This document shows positions 1 to 9,428 of a stretch of DNA of 64,000 nucleotides, piece after piece. A program made the translations under genes and the position numbers. The notes beneath the pieces were generated by a model. It saw nothing but the letters and a program-made list of their open reading frames with translations, was not told the origin of the DNA and made no database searches. Source of the DNA: Craspedostauros australis (Eukaryota; Bacillariophyta; Bacillariophyceae; Mastogloiales; Achnanthaceae); the NCBI GenBank assembly GCA_026770025.1, contig JAMXDE010000069.1, positions 1 through 64,000 of the forward strand, in the 5' to 3' direction. The first letter of the stretch is position 1, and each line of letters begins with the position of its first letter.

Positions 1-1632
1 CCCATCGGGGACCATACCATGGCCCGCCAGCGTTGGTTTGCTTGCGGATCGATGATTTGTATGCACATCTGGCCAGAACACGATATTCAGTGTTGCTGAA
101 TATTCACAGTCATATGAATCACCAATTTTGACCGGAGGACGCCTAAATATGCATTGGCGACCTATAACCACTCGGAACGCACCCATGGAGGACCATGCCA
201 TGGCCCACTATCGTTGGTGCGCTTGCGGATCGATCATTCCTATGCACTTCTAGCCAGAACACGATATTCAGTGTTGGTGAATATTCAACTTCATGTGTGT
301 GACGAAATTTGACCGCAGAACCCCTAAATATGCAAATACGGCATATAACCACTCGGAACGCACCCATTGGGGACCATGCCATGGCCCACTATCGTTGGTT
401 TGCTCGCGGATCGATCATTCCTATGTACATCTGGCCAGAACATGATATTCAGTGGCGCTGAATATTCAACTTCGCGTGTATCACCAAATTTGACCGGAGG
501 GACCTCTAACTATGTAATTACGGCCTATAACCACTTGGAACGCACCCATCGGGGACCATACCATGGCCCGCCAGCGTTGGTTTGCTTGCGGATCGATGAT
601 TTGTATGCACATCTGGCCAGAACACGATATTCAGTGTTGCTGAATATTCACAGTCATATGAATCACCAATTTTGACCGGAGGACGCCTAAATATGCATTG
701 GCGACCTATAACCACTCGGAACGCACCCATGGAGGACCATGCCATGGCCCACTATCGTTGGTGCGCTTGCGGATCGATCATTCCTATGCACTTCTAGCCA
801 GAACACGATATTCAGTGTTGGTGAATATTCAACTTCATGTGTGTGACGAAATTTGACCGCAGAACCCCTAAATATGCAAATACGGCATATAACCACTCGG
901 AACGCACCCATTGGGGACCATACCATCGTCCCCCATCGTTGGTTTGCTCGCGGATCGATCATTCCTATGTACATCTGGCCAGAACATGATATTCAGTGGC
1001 GCTGAATATTCAACTTCGCGTGTATCACCAAATTTGACCGGAGGGACCTCTAACTATGTAATTACGGCCTATAACCACTTGGAACGCACCCATCGGGGAC
1101 CATACCATGGCCCGCCAGCGTTGGTTTGCTTGCGGATCGATGATTTGTATGCACATCTGGCCAGAACACGATATTCAGTGTTGCTGAATATTCACAGTCA
1201 TATGAATCACCAATTTTGACCGGAGGACGCCTAAATATGCATTGGCGACCTATAACCACTCGGAACGCACCCATGGAGGACCATACCATGGCCCACTATC
1301 GTTGGTGCGCTTGCGGATCGATCATTCCTATGCACTTCTAGCCAGAACACGATATTCAGTGTTGGTGAATATTCAACTTCATGTGTGTGACGAAATTTGA
1401 CCGCAGAACCCCTAAATATGCAAATACGGCATATAACCACTCGGAACGCACCCATTGGGGACCATACCATCGTCCCCCATCGTTGGTTTGCTCGCGGATC
1501 GATCATTCCTATGTACATCTGGCCAGAACACGATATTCAGTGGTGCTGAATATTCACAGTCATATGAATCACCAACTTTGACCGGAGGACCCCATAAATA
1601 TGCAATGATGGCCTATAACCACTCGGAACACA
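1..1632. repeat. Trimeric higher-order repeat, 544 bp period
   Basis: Three tandem copies of a three-monomer block (1-544, 545-1088, 1089-1632) are nearly identical to each other, while the three monomers inside a block differ clearly. For example, the middle monomer of each block has the loop variant GTGTTGGTG in the dyad. The spacing 1, 545, 1089 is exact. This shows amplification of a trimer as a unit. The third copy differs near its end, where it grades into the diverged monomers. Confidence 0.9.
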
Positions 1633-1996
1633 CCCATGGGGGACCATACCATGGCCCACCATCGTTGGTTTGCTCGCGCATTGATCATTCCTATGCACTT
1701 CTGGCCAGAACACGATATTCAGTGTTGCTGAATATTCACAGTCATATGAATCACGAAATTGGACCGGAGGACGCCTTAAATATGTAATTACGGCCTATAA
1801 CCACTCGGAACGCACCCACCGAGGACTATACCGTCGCCCACTATCGTTGGTTTGCTCGCGCATTGATCCTTTACATGTACATCTGGCCAGAACACGATAA
1901 TCAGTGGTGCTGAATATTCAACTTCATGTGTGTGACGAAATTGGACCGGAGGACGCCTTAAATATGCAATGACGGTCTATAACCACTCGGAACGCA

Positions 1997-2724
1997 CCCA
2001 TTGGGGACCATACCATGGCCCACCAGCGTTGGTTTGCTCGCGCATTGATGATGCCTGTACACATCTGACCAGAACACGATATTCAGTGGCGCTGAATTTC
2101 CAACTTCGCGTGTATCACCAAATTGGACCGGAGTGACCCCTAAATATGTAATTACGGCATATAACCACTCGGAACGCACCCAACGAGGACTATACCGTCG
2201 CCCACTATCGTTGGTTTGCTCGCGCATTGATCATTCCTATGCACTTCTGGCCAGAACACGATATTCAGTGGCGCTGAATATTCAACTTCGCGTGTATCAC
2301 CAAATTTGACCGGAGGACCCTTTAAATATGCATTGGCGACCTATAACCACTCGGAACGCACCCACCGAGGACTATACCGTCGCCCACCATCGTTGGTTTG
2401 CTCGCGCATTGATGATGCCTGTACACATCTGACCAGAACACGATATTCAGTGGCGCTGAATTTCCAACTTCGCGTGTATCACCAAATTGGACCGGAGGGA
2501 CCTCTAAATATGTAATTACGGTCTATAACAACTTGGAACGCACCCATTGGGGACCATACCATCGCCCACCATCGTTGGTTTGCTCGCGCATTGATCATTC
2601 CTATGCACTTCTGGCCAGAACACGATATTCAGTGGCGCTGAATATTCAACTTCGCGTGTATCACCAAATTTGACCGGAGGACCCTTTAAATATGCATTGG
2701 CGACCTATAACCACTCGGAACGCA
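1997..2724. repeat. Dimeric higher-order repeat, 364 bp period
   Basis: The monomers starting at 1997 and 2361 are close copies of each other: both carry GATGATGCCTGTACACATC and the variant GCTGAATTTCC. Those starting at 2179 and 2543 form a second matching pair, sharing CCTATGCACTTCTGG and GACCCTTTAAATATG. The local unit is therefore two monomers of 182 bp, unlike the trimer at the left of the same array. Confidence 0.8.
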
Positions 2725-3804
2725 CCCATGAGGGACCATACCATGGCCCACCATCGTTGGTTTGCTCGCGCATTGATCATTCCTATACACATCTGGCAAG
2801 AACACGATATACAGTGGTGCTGAATATTCACAGTCATATGTATCACCAAATTGGACGGAGAGACCCCTAAATATGCATTGGCGACCTATAACCACTTGGA
2901 ACGTACCCATGAGGGACCATACCATGGCCTACCATCGTTGGTGCGCTCGCGGATCGATCCTTTACATGTACATCTGGCCAGAACATGATATTCAGTGTTG
3001 CTGAATATTCACAGTCATATGTATCACCAAATATGACCGGAGTGACCTCTAAATATGTAATTACGGCCTGTAACCACTCGGAACGCACCCATTGGGGACC
3101 ATACCATGGCCCACCATCGTTGGTTTGCTCGCGCATTGATCATTTACATGCAAGTCTAGAGAGACACATTGGAATGTTTGGTGGAGCCGGGCCAGTGTTG
3201 TCATTGAGCCAATTTCTGCACAATGTTACCAATTTCCGCCACTAGCACTATGCCCCGGACGGCTTAAACTATTATTCCCACCATTGAGTCTGCTGGTGCC
3301 TTCGGCATGCCTTTTCATCTCACCCTATCGTAGCATACATCATGCGTATAGAGCCTGTGTTCACGTCATTCGTGCACGGTCCAAGCGTTTCAAAATCCGC
3401 TCGTAGCATTCAAGATGTGTGAACGAACGATTTATCAACTTCATAAACAGTCCCAAGCATGATCAAACCATGTGGCTTTGACGCGACGGAACGCACACGC
3501 TAATATATCGAGCTTAGAGATATTCAGGGTGACTGAATCGTATCGTGTTTGGTGCGCGTCTGTCTGTCTGGTTGCGAAGTACGTTTCGAACAAAACGCAA
3601 ATGGAAATTCGAAGTTTTCGAAGTCATGCCAGTCTATTTTTACGGTTTGGCCAAACTGCTAAAAAGAGAGTCTGTCGCAGTACATGCTCATGATTGAGCG
3701 TTTTGGTTGTGTGCCACGTCATTTTATCTCGGACTAACTATGGGTTCTTCATGAGATACTATGATTGAGGTTGGAGTTACGGCCGATACCACGAAGGCAT
3801 GGTA

Positions 3805-3837
3805 CTTTTCGAAGTGTTGACCCGAAACTTCGAAAAG
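3805..3837. repeat. Perfect 11 bp inverted repeat (hairpin)
   Basis: CTTTTCGAAGT at 3805-3815 and its exact reverse complement at 3827-3837 flank an 11 nt loop. It lies 12 bp from the LTR relic and in no gene. It could be a terminator-like hairpin, a remnant of a mobile-element end, or chance. Confidence 0.6.
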
Positions 3838-3848
3838 AAGAGAATGCT

Positions 3849-3981
3849 CAATTCTGACGAATCACAGCATACTATCTACACGAATGTAGTTATACCGTCC
3901 AAGTGCGTATGAGAGAATAACGGGTGAACGATGCACATTTACATGTACATCTTGACATATGCTCACATGTACATCTCGACA
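3849..3981 (-). mobile_element. Truncated inverted LTR relic of a copia-type element
   Basis: Read on the minus strand from 3981, this stretch matches the first ~132 bp of the 794 bp LTR found at 46894 and 53970, with only seven or eight differences (about 94% identity). It keeps the TG start (TGTCGAGATG), the repeated AGATGTACATG motif and the TATGCTGTGATTCGTCAG block. Similarity stops at about 3849, so the rest of the LTR is gone. No matching target duplication or internal sequence is present. This is a degraded end of a relative of element 1, inserted in the opposite orientation. Confidence 0.9.
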
Positions 3982-5334
3982 GGCCCTTTCGTTGGGTTGC
4001 TGTCAGAAAAGGGCCGTAGGGTTTGCGTAGCTCCAGTACCATGGGAGAGTTTCCTTCATGGAGTTGTAAGCTGGGCGAAGGTCATCTTGCGTGTACTCCC
4101 ACGTGGAACCGCACCGTCGATCCAGCAGTCTTGTATCGGCATCAAGTTTTCGGTGGGGAGGGGTTCCGATGATCCAGTTATTGGGACCCTTTTTCCATGG
4201 GTCCTGGGTTTCAAAGAGTTGCTTCCAAGACTTGTGCCTGCTCCAAACGTGGTTATGTCCGAAACATGGTTCAGGCCGATTCGTGGAAAACGAGTCATGT
4301 GTTCCAGGAAATCCTTCCTTAGCCTAACTGCTAGTTTAGCTCTATTGGGATGGAAGAAGACACTCATAAACACCACATCAATAAGCCCCCGAGGCGTGGT
4401 CCAAGCAACAAACCAAACCGAACCATCGCTCGATGCCGTTTTCCCAAGTTCTCTGGTCTAACTGCATGACACATTCTCATGGAGTAATAATGCCATGTCA
4501 CACCACAGCGCATCACATCGCACCATCCAGGATCATTCTGCGGTGGACTACAAGGCACGAAGACGAATACGAGTACGGATGACAAGCCGGCACAGGAAGT
4601 GACGCCGAACGTAGCACAAAACAAAATCACATTCCATGTTGATGTTCAACTCGTTTTTTGTATCAAAGTCCATGTCGGCCTTTGTGTCAAACGCCATCAT
4701 CAACTTCAACTTCATCAACCCCTTCATCACCAAGTTCTCTGATGATGCGTGGCGCCTAACTGACGTATGCGATCTACTACATATTGGGGCAAGATGCTTC
4801 AGCTGATGGTGATGTGCGGATTGGACTTCAGCTTCATGTTCCGTTGTGATGCAGGCGCTGTAGTCGTGATGGAGTACGCCGAAGCGATGTACGAGTAAAA
4901 CCCACGTACCAGCAACATCAAGATGGGTTGCGCAAGATGCACGTCGCATCGAGTCGTACCTACGGATATTCATCTTGCTTTCGTGCCATACTGTACCGAA
5001 CGAATACTACACGAATAGTGCAATGGTGACAACAAAACGAGCTAGCGTACTATCTAGGCGCCACTCGCTGCTGCAGAAGTATTGTCGGTTAGATCATTGT
5101 TCTGCTCTTCATGTCAGAGGACTCTTTTGAGTTTATCCACTTCGGCCCACTTCCATGCAGTGTCATGCCCTGCTGTGATGTGGGTGCGGGGCGACAATGG
5201 ATGTTTCGGATCTCACGGCGCGGTGCTCGAAGAACCTATCACGAAGCAAGCATGTGTGTGTATCTGCGTCCTACTGCATGTAACAGCAGGCAGCATGTGC
5301 TCGGATGTTATCTGGTCTTGATCAGGGTCTTTGC

Positions 5335-8300
5335 CTACACCACAGACAGCATCCAAGATGCGATGGCTGCCACCACACACGGTGCGATGATGCTGCTCAT
5401 GGATGTCATGCGGAACGAGAACGCTGCACCGGAGGTCGGGGAACCGGATGGTGACATGGACGGAGCCCCGCTGGGTGACACAGACGGAGCCCCGCTGGGT
5501 GAAACGGATGGCGACCCGCTGGGTGACACAGACGGAGATGCGGACGGCATTCCTGTGGGCGCATCAGTCGGTGGCAGCGTTCCGTTGGCGTAGCAGAGTT
5601 CGAACTCGTCAGTATCGAATACCTGGAACGGGCTGTCGGAGTCGACCGTGATGTTCCCACAGAAGTCGAAGATTTCACCACCGTCGATGTTGGTGCAGTC
5701 CAGGAGCACGGCCGTATCTCCGGATGAGCAGGTCGTGAAGCTGCATGATGTGCAGGAGGTTGCTTGGGCCCCTTCCGCGAATAGGCCATCACAAAATGGG
5801 AAATCTCCCGTGATGACAGTCAATTGCACAGTGATTCCCTCTCGGCCCGATGTGTAGCTATAAATGGTGGATTCCGATGTGGCCTCTCCCATCGAGTTGA
5901 ACTCACTGAAGAGAGAGAGTTTGCCACAGGCTGTCACATCGGTGTTGCAGAACTCACCACAACTGGTTGAGCAAGAAAGGGTTGCGGAATCGAACTGCGG
6001 TGAACTCGTACATATGCAGGTCAATTCGTCAGTCGCTTCTTCCACTTCCTTGACCTTGACGCATGCGGTCTCCGCTGCGTTTGCCGTAGAGACGGCGAAG
6101 GTGACACTTTCATTGCTGTTGGAGAAAGGGGTGGAGAAAGGGGTGAAGAAGTGCATATGGTACAATGTTCCGTTTTTGGCATCGAGGAAGAGTGGGCCGC
6201 AGCTGAACTCTGTTGAGTCCACGCACTGCACGTCGGCATCGCAGATTCCCGTCTGCACGGATATCTTCGTGGCCTCATCGGTGTCCAAGCAGGGTTCGAT
6301 CTTCATGACTTCACCCGAGCCAATCATGTCGTACCACAGCCCACCAGCGGCCTCGCTATTGCAGGAGTTTGGCTGCGGGTCAATTTGGATGCCGGTATTT
6401 GAAGAAACGAAGTCATCTGCAGCATCAAGTAGAATTGCTGCTTGGCAAATCTTGTTCTGCGGACTCTTGTCGAGGCAGATCTCGAATCCATCCTCAGACA
6501 ACACTGAGAAGACAGGGATATCGATAGGACCTGGCTCGCAGAAGCTGTAGTCGAAGGATTCTGTGTCTTTGTTGCAAGAAAAGGAAAGATCCGTGCTGTT
6601 GTCGGCGCATTGCACAGACTCGCAGTCGCAAGACCAGCCATCAGATGGACTCACAAAGCAGGATGAGTCCGAGGACGCGCCGACGACCAGAGCGTTGAAA
6701 GATGAATCGAAGCCTGTGAGATAGTCGAATCGGATTTGTGAAAAGGTGGCTTCACCATCAACCTGGAAGTCCTGGGTACGCGACTGCAAACCGCAGATCG
6801 TCTCTTCGAGGTTGCAGACGACTCCGCACGTTTGATCGCAAATCAATACGGTCATGCCGTCGGTGGAATCGAAGTCACAGATGCAGTTGAGGTCATCTTC
6901 TTCGATAACTTCTGCGGCCGTCTGTTCGCATGCCAGTGTTGATTCGTAGACGCTGCATCCATCGAACTCGGATGAGATGAGGGCGTACAGCGGGCTGGTG
7001 GACATGTTGAATGACCCAGCGACGCCAGGAGAGGTTTCGTTGGTGCAAAGGTCAAGGTCTGGCATATCGGCGTCGATGTTGGCGCAGCTGAGGATGGGCC
7101 TTCCGCATGACCCGACGGAGCAGGATGTGCAGGTCTGGCTGCCGACCATGACCGTGCATGTTCCATCATCGGCGTAGCGATAGATGATGTCGTCGTTGGG
7201 GCCTTCGGTGTGTTGGATGAGTAGTTCTGTCGTGGTCACCAAGGAAGGGGTGACGGTTGTGGTTGTGGTTTTCTGCGTGCAGACGCTGCGATCGGAGCTG
7301 CAGGCCAAGCACGGGACAGTGCACTCGAAGGAGAGAGAGTCAAAAGTGAAACTGCAGAAGCCGCATTCTGTGCCGAGAAGCCCTTCCACGGCTTGATTTC
7401 TGGCATCGTCGCAGACTTCAAAGATAGATGGCTCGGATATGGCGATGGTCATCTCGAAGTCTCCGCCGCTGCCAGGGTTTGCGGCGATGGGCTGGATGAA
7501 GTACGTCGCGCCCTTGCGAGCAAACCAGGACACGGAGCCCTGGCCCTGAGACGTGCCGCAGCTGAAATCGTCAAATCCGGTCAGTCCGCATTCAAGATTC
7601 TCGCAGGATCCGTCTTCGGATCGAACCTCCCTCACGGCCGTTGGAGCCGTGGTCTGCTCGGAGCAGGTCGTCGCAGTGAGCTCTTGTCCGTCACCTACAA
7701 TGCTGTACCACAAAGTGGAGAATCCGAAGCTGAAGCATTTGTCGGGGTTATCGGGCAATGCGTTGGCGGTGCTTCCAGAGACAGTGACGGTGCCATTCTG
7801 TAGAACTAGAGGGATGGCCGCGGAGCAAACGTCGTTGGCGGGAGGAGGACTGGGGATTTCGCCGATGGTCAACTCGTAGGTGTCAGCGGTCTCATCGAGG
7901 TCATAGATTCCGATGTGGTAGAGCACATTTGGTTCCGTCTTCCAAATGAATGATGCTGCATTGAATGGGTTGAACGGGCAGATGTCGCCAGAGTTGCTTC
8001 CCAGACAAGCGAAGTCATCGTATGGGCAGGACGTAGCGTCAGACGGGCCCTTGAAGGAGGATACGGTGAGACCTGTGCGGATGCTATTGTGCTCACTGGA
8101 GCAGGTCGTGGCGTAGAAGGTGTTGCCATTCCCAACGATCGTGTAGCCCTCATAGGCGGCTGGAAACAACTTGCACATGTCCACAGCGTCGACGGTGACA
8201 GCTGTGATTTGGGACACCACCGAGATGTTAGTTTGTCCCACGGAGAACTCGAGCGGGATGGCGATAGAGCACACGTCGACTGGTGGTATGTCCATCTGGA

Positions 8301-8577
8301 GAGAGCGTTCCGTTGCGCCAACGGCGTTGTTCGGCGGTTTGGCTCCTTTGGCAGCGTTGTCTCCGATCTCGGATGGTTTGCCGTTGGCGTTGGCGTTGGC
8401 GACACCTGCACTGTTGGTGCGGTGAGACGAAATTGCCGATGCGCCAGAGGAGGAGCCTTCCTCATGTTTGCGAGAGGATAAGGGAGCGGTGAGGAAGCGG
8501 TCATGCAACCAGGCGTTCGCGCCACCTCTCGAAGCGGCGACGAGCAGAGCGTTGAAGAAGAGCAAGGTGAGTCTCAT
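5335..8577 (-). CDS. Secreted Cys-rich cell-surface protein, GPI- or TM-anchored
   Basis: This 1080-residue protein belongs to no family I can name. The frame extends upstream to an ATG at 8700, but the ATG at 8577 places a clear signal peptide at the N-terminus (MRLTLLFFNALLVAA). Two module types follow. Type A begins with a C-x-x-A-I-x-L motif and has L-W-Y-x-I-x-G-x-G and T-C-S-x-x-x motifs; it occurs three times. Type B is a Cys-rich module with C-x-x-x-C-G-x-x-C, a Y-x-Y-T-S-G stretch and a C-x-S-C-S..D-C-x-N-I-D stretch, also three times. The apparent order is A-A-B-B-A-B. A tail of repeated P-S-x-S-P-S-G motifs is followed by a hydrophobic C-terminus, which fits a GPI signal or membrane anchor. 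It resembles diatom cell-wall or adhesion proteins; that role is inferred. Confidence 0.8.
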   Translation of the reverse strand: MRLTLLFFNALLVAASRGGANAWLHDRFLTAPLSSRKHEEGSSSGASAISSHRTNSAGVANANANGKPSEIGDNAAKGAKPPNNAVGATERSLQMDIPPVDVCSIAIPLEFSVGQTNISVVSQITAVTVDAVDMCKLFPAAYEGYTIVGNGNTFYATTCSSEHNSIRTGLTVSSFKGPSDATSCPYDDFACLGSNSGDICPFNPFNAASFIWKTEPNVLYHIGIYDLDETADTYELTIGEIPSPPPANDVCSAAIPLVLQNGTVTVSGSTANALPDNPDKCFSFGFSTLWYSIVGDGQELTATTCSEQTTAPTAVREVRSEDGSCENLECGLTGFDDFSCGTSQGQGSVSWFARKGATYFIQPIAANPGSGGDFEMTIAISEPSIFEVCDDARNQAVEGLLGTECGFCSFTFDSLSFECTVPCLACSSDRSVCTQKTTTTTVTPSLVTTTELLIQHTEGPNDDIIYRYADDGTCTVMVGSQTCTSCSVGSCGRPILSCANIDADMPDLDLCTNETSPGVAGSFNMSTSPLYALISSEFDGCSVYESTLACEQTAAEVIEEDDLNCICDFDSTDGMTVLICDQTCGVVCNLEETICGLQSRTQDFQVDGEATFSQIRFDYLTGFDSSFNALVVGASSDSSCFVSPSDGWSCDCESVQCADNSTDLSFSCNKDTESFDYSFCEPGPIDIPVFSVLSEDGFEICLDKSPQNKICQAAILLDAADDFVSSNTGIQIDPQPNSCNSEAAGGLWYDMIGSGEVMKIEPCLDTDEATKISVQTGICDADVQCVDSTEFSCGPLFLDAKNGTLYHMHFFTPFSTPFSNSNESVTFAVSTANAAETACVKVKEVEEATDELTCICTSSPQFDSATLSCSTSCGEFCNTDVTACGKLSLFSEFNSMGEATSESTIYSYTSGREGITVQLTVITGDFPFCDGLFAEGAQATSCTSCSFTTCSSGDTAVLLDCTNIDGGEIFDFCGNITVDSDSPFQVFDTDEFELCYANGTLPPTDAPTGMPSASPSVSPSGSPSVSPSGAPSVSPSGAPSMSPSGSPTSGAAFSFRMTSMSSIIAPCVVAAIASWMLSVV

Positions 8578-9428
8578 GATGGCGATGGTTGCGAAGGGCA
8601 CGGTGATGCTGATCCGAATGAAACAGCCGTTGAAAGCACATTGGTGGAGAGTTCCGATATGTGTTTTTTGTGGGAGCAATCGGAAGAGTGATGTTGACAT
8701 CTGGGTGTGATACCTTGAATGTGCCTCTCTTCACGCAACAGGATCCGCAAGATCTCTGTTGCGTTGATGCCGCAGCGAACGAAGAGCAGCCGACCCAAAC
8801 AGGTCGTGGAGAGGTCTTGTTTGGATCTGCTTTTCGTGATGTTGTGGTGGATGCGGGATGGCTTTGCATGCTCTTTTGACACCCACGAGTTGCGGAACTG
8901 GGAATGGTATGTTCGCGAAGATCGCTTGCGTAGGAAGGCCTCAACTTTGCTTACGACTATGGCATGGGGAATCGACGAATCCAGCACTCGCCAAGTTTGC
9001 TCTGTATTGATAAATATAGTACCCTTGCGTCGGATAGTAACGATAACATTGGATAGAGTCTTGGATTCGGCCTTGCCGATGTCATTCGTTTTCCACATCA
9101 CCAAAGCGGTCAGCATGAGACAACGGAAGAGGTGATTCGTGGAGAGCCTCGCTCGTGTTTCCGGTGCGCTGGGCATACGCGTCGCTCATCGAAAAGGAAG
9201 GCATTGCATCTGTCACATCTCCTCGTACATGTTATGCACGGAGGCAATGAGGAGGAGCAAAAGACGAGCATCAAGGCTGCGAAGAGTTAACTTCATTGTT
9301 ACGGGCACTCGGCGCCATCTGCCGTGGATGCTGTTGATGGATGGCAAAAGCAATGATAGAACAGCACCGCGCCATCCCCTCGCATGTCCTTGCATCTCAT
9401 CCCAGCCTATCAATTCAACTACAGCACT
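8578..9428. other. Intergenic, 851 bp
   Basis: This lies upstream of the secreted Cys-rich gene and downstream of the NAR1 stop, both on the minus strand. Open frames of 100-200 codons occur on both strands, including one at 8574-9176 (-), but they lack any recognisable motif and have ragged composition. The ATG at 8700 in the frame of the Cys-rich gene is a possible alternative start. No RNA gene was seen. Confidence 0.5.

Larger units (their letters stand above)
1..3157. repeat. Satellite array of 181-182 bp monomers
   Basis: Seventeen complete monomers and one partial copy are arranged head to tail. Taking the C of the CCCAT..GGGGACCAT motif as the first base, monomers start at 1, 182, 363, 545, 726, 907, 1089, 1270, 1451, 1633, 1815, 1997, 2179, 2361, 2543, 2725, 2906 and 3088. 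The last copy breaks off near 3157, where similarity stops abruptly. The array is open at the left edge of the window. Most monomers carry a short dyad, ATATTCAG-5 nt-CTGAATAT (83-103 in the first monomer), with a variable loop. Frames of 60-110 codons occur on both strands but simply repeat with the array and are not genes. A centromeric or subtelomeric location is possible but not shown. Confidence 0.97.
3158..5334. other. Gene-poor spacer between satellite and first gene
   Basis: No frame here is convincing as a gene. The longest, 3931-4461 (+, 176 codons), begins inside the LTR relic. A 141-codon frame at 4548-4973 (-) has low-complexity Met/Lys/Asp runs and no recognisable domain. The stretch does hold a perfect 11 bp hairpin (3805-3837), an inverted LTR relic (3849-3981) and, next to it, a second dyad in which GGCCCTTT and AAAAGGGCC flank about 17 nt (3983-4016). 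Confidence 0.6.

Noticed and set aside
143..3245. Open frames of 60-110 codons on both strands in the satellite
   Set aside because: They recur with the 544 or 182 bp period, occur on both strands, and the trimer length is not a multiple of three, so no frame is maintained. They are artefacts of the repeat.
3931..4461. 176-codon frame on the + strand
   Set aside because: It begins inside the inverted LTR relic (M-H-I-Y-M-Y-I mirrors the LTR), overlaps antisense frames of similar size and has no domain.
4548..4973. 141-codon frame on the - strand
   Set aside because: It has an ATG start but Met/Lys/Asp-rich low complexity and no motif; coding evidence is too weak.
8574..9176. 200-codon frame on the - strand upstream of the Cys-rich gene
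   Set aside because: It overlaps the real gene start in another frame and has no recognisable domain or signal peptide.
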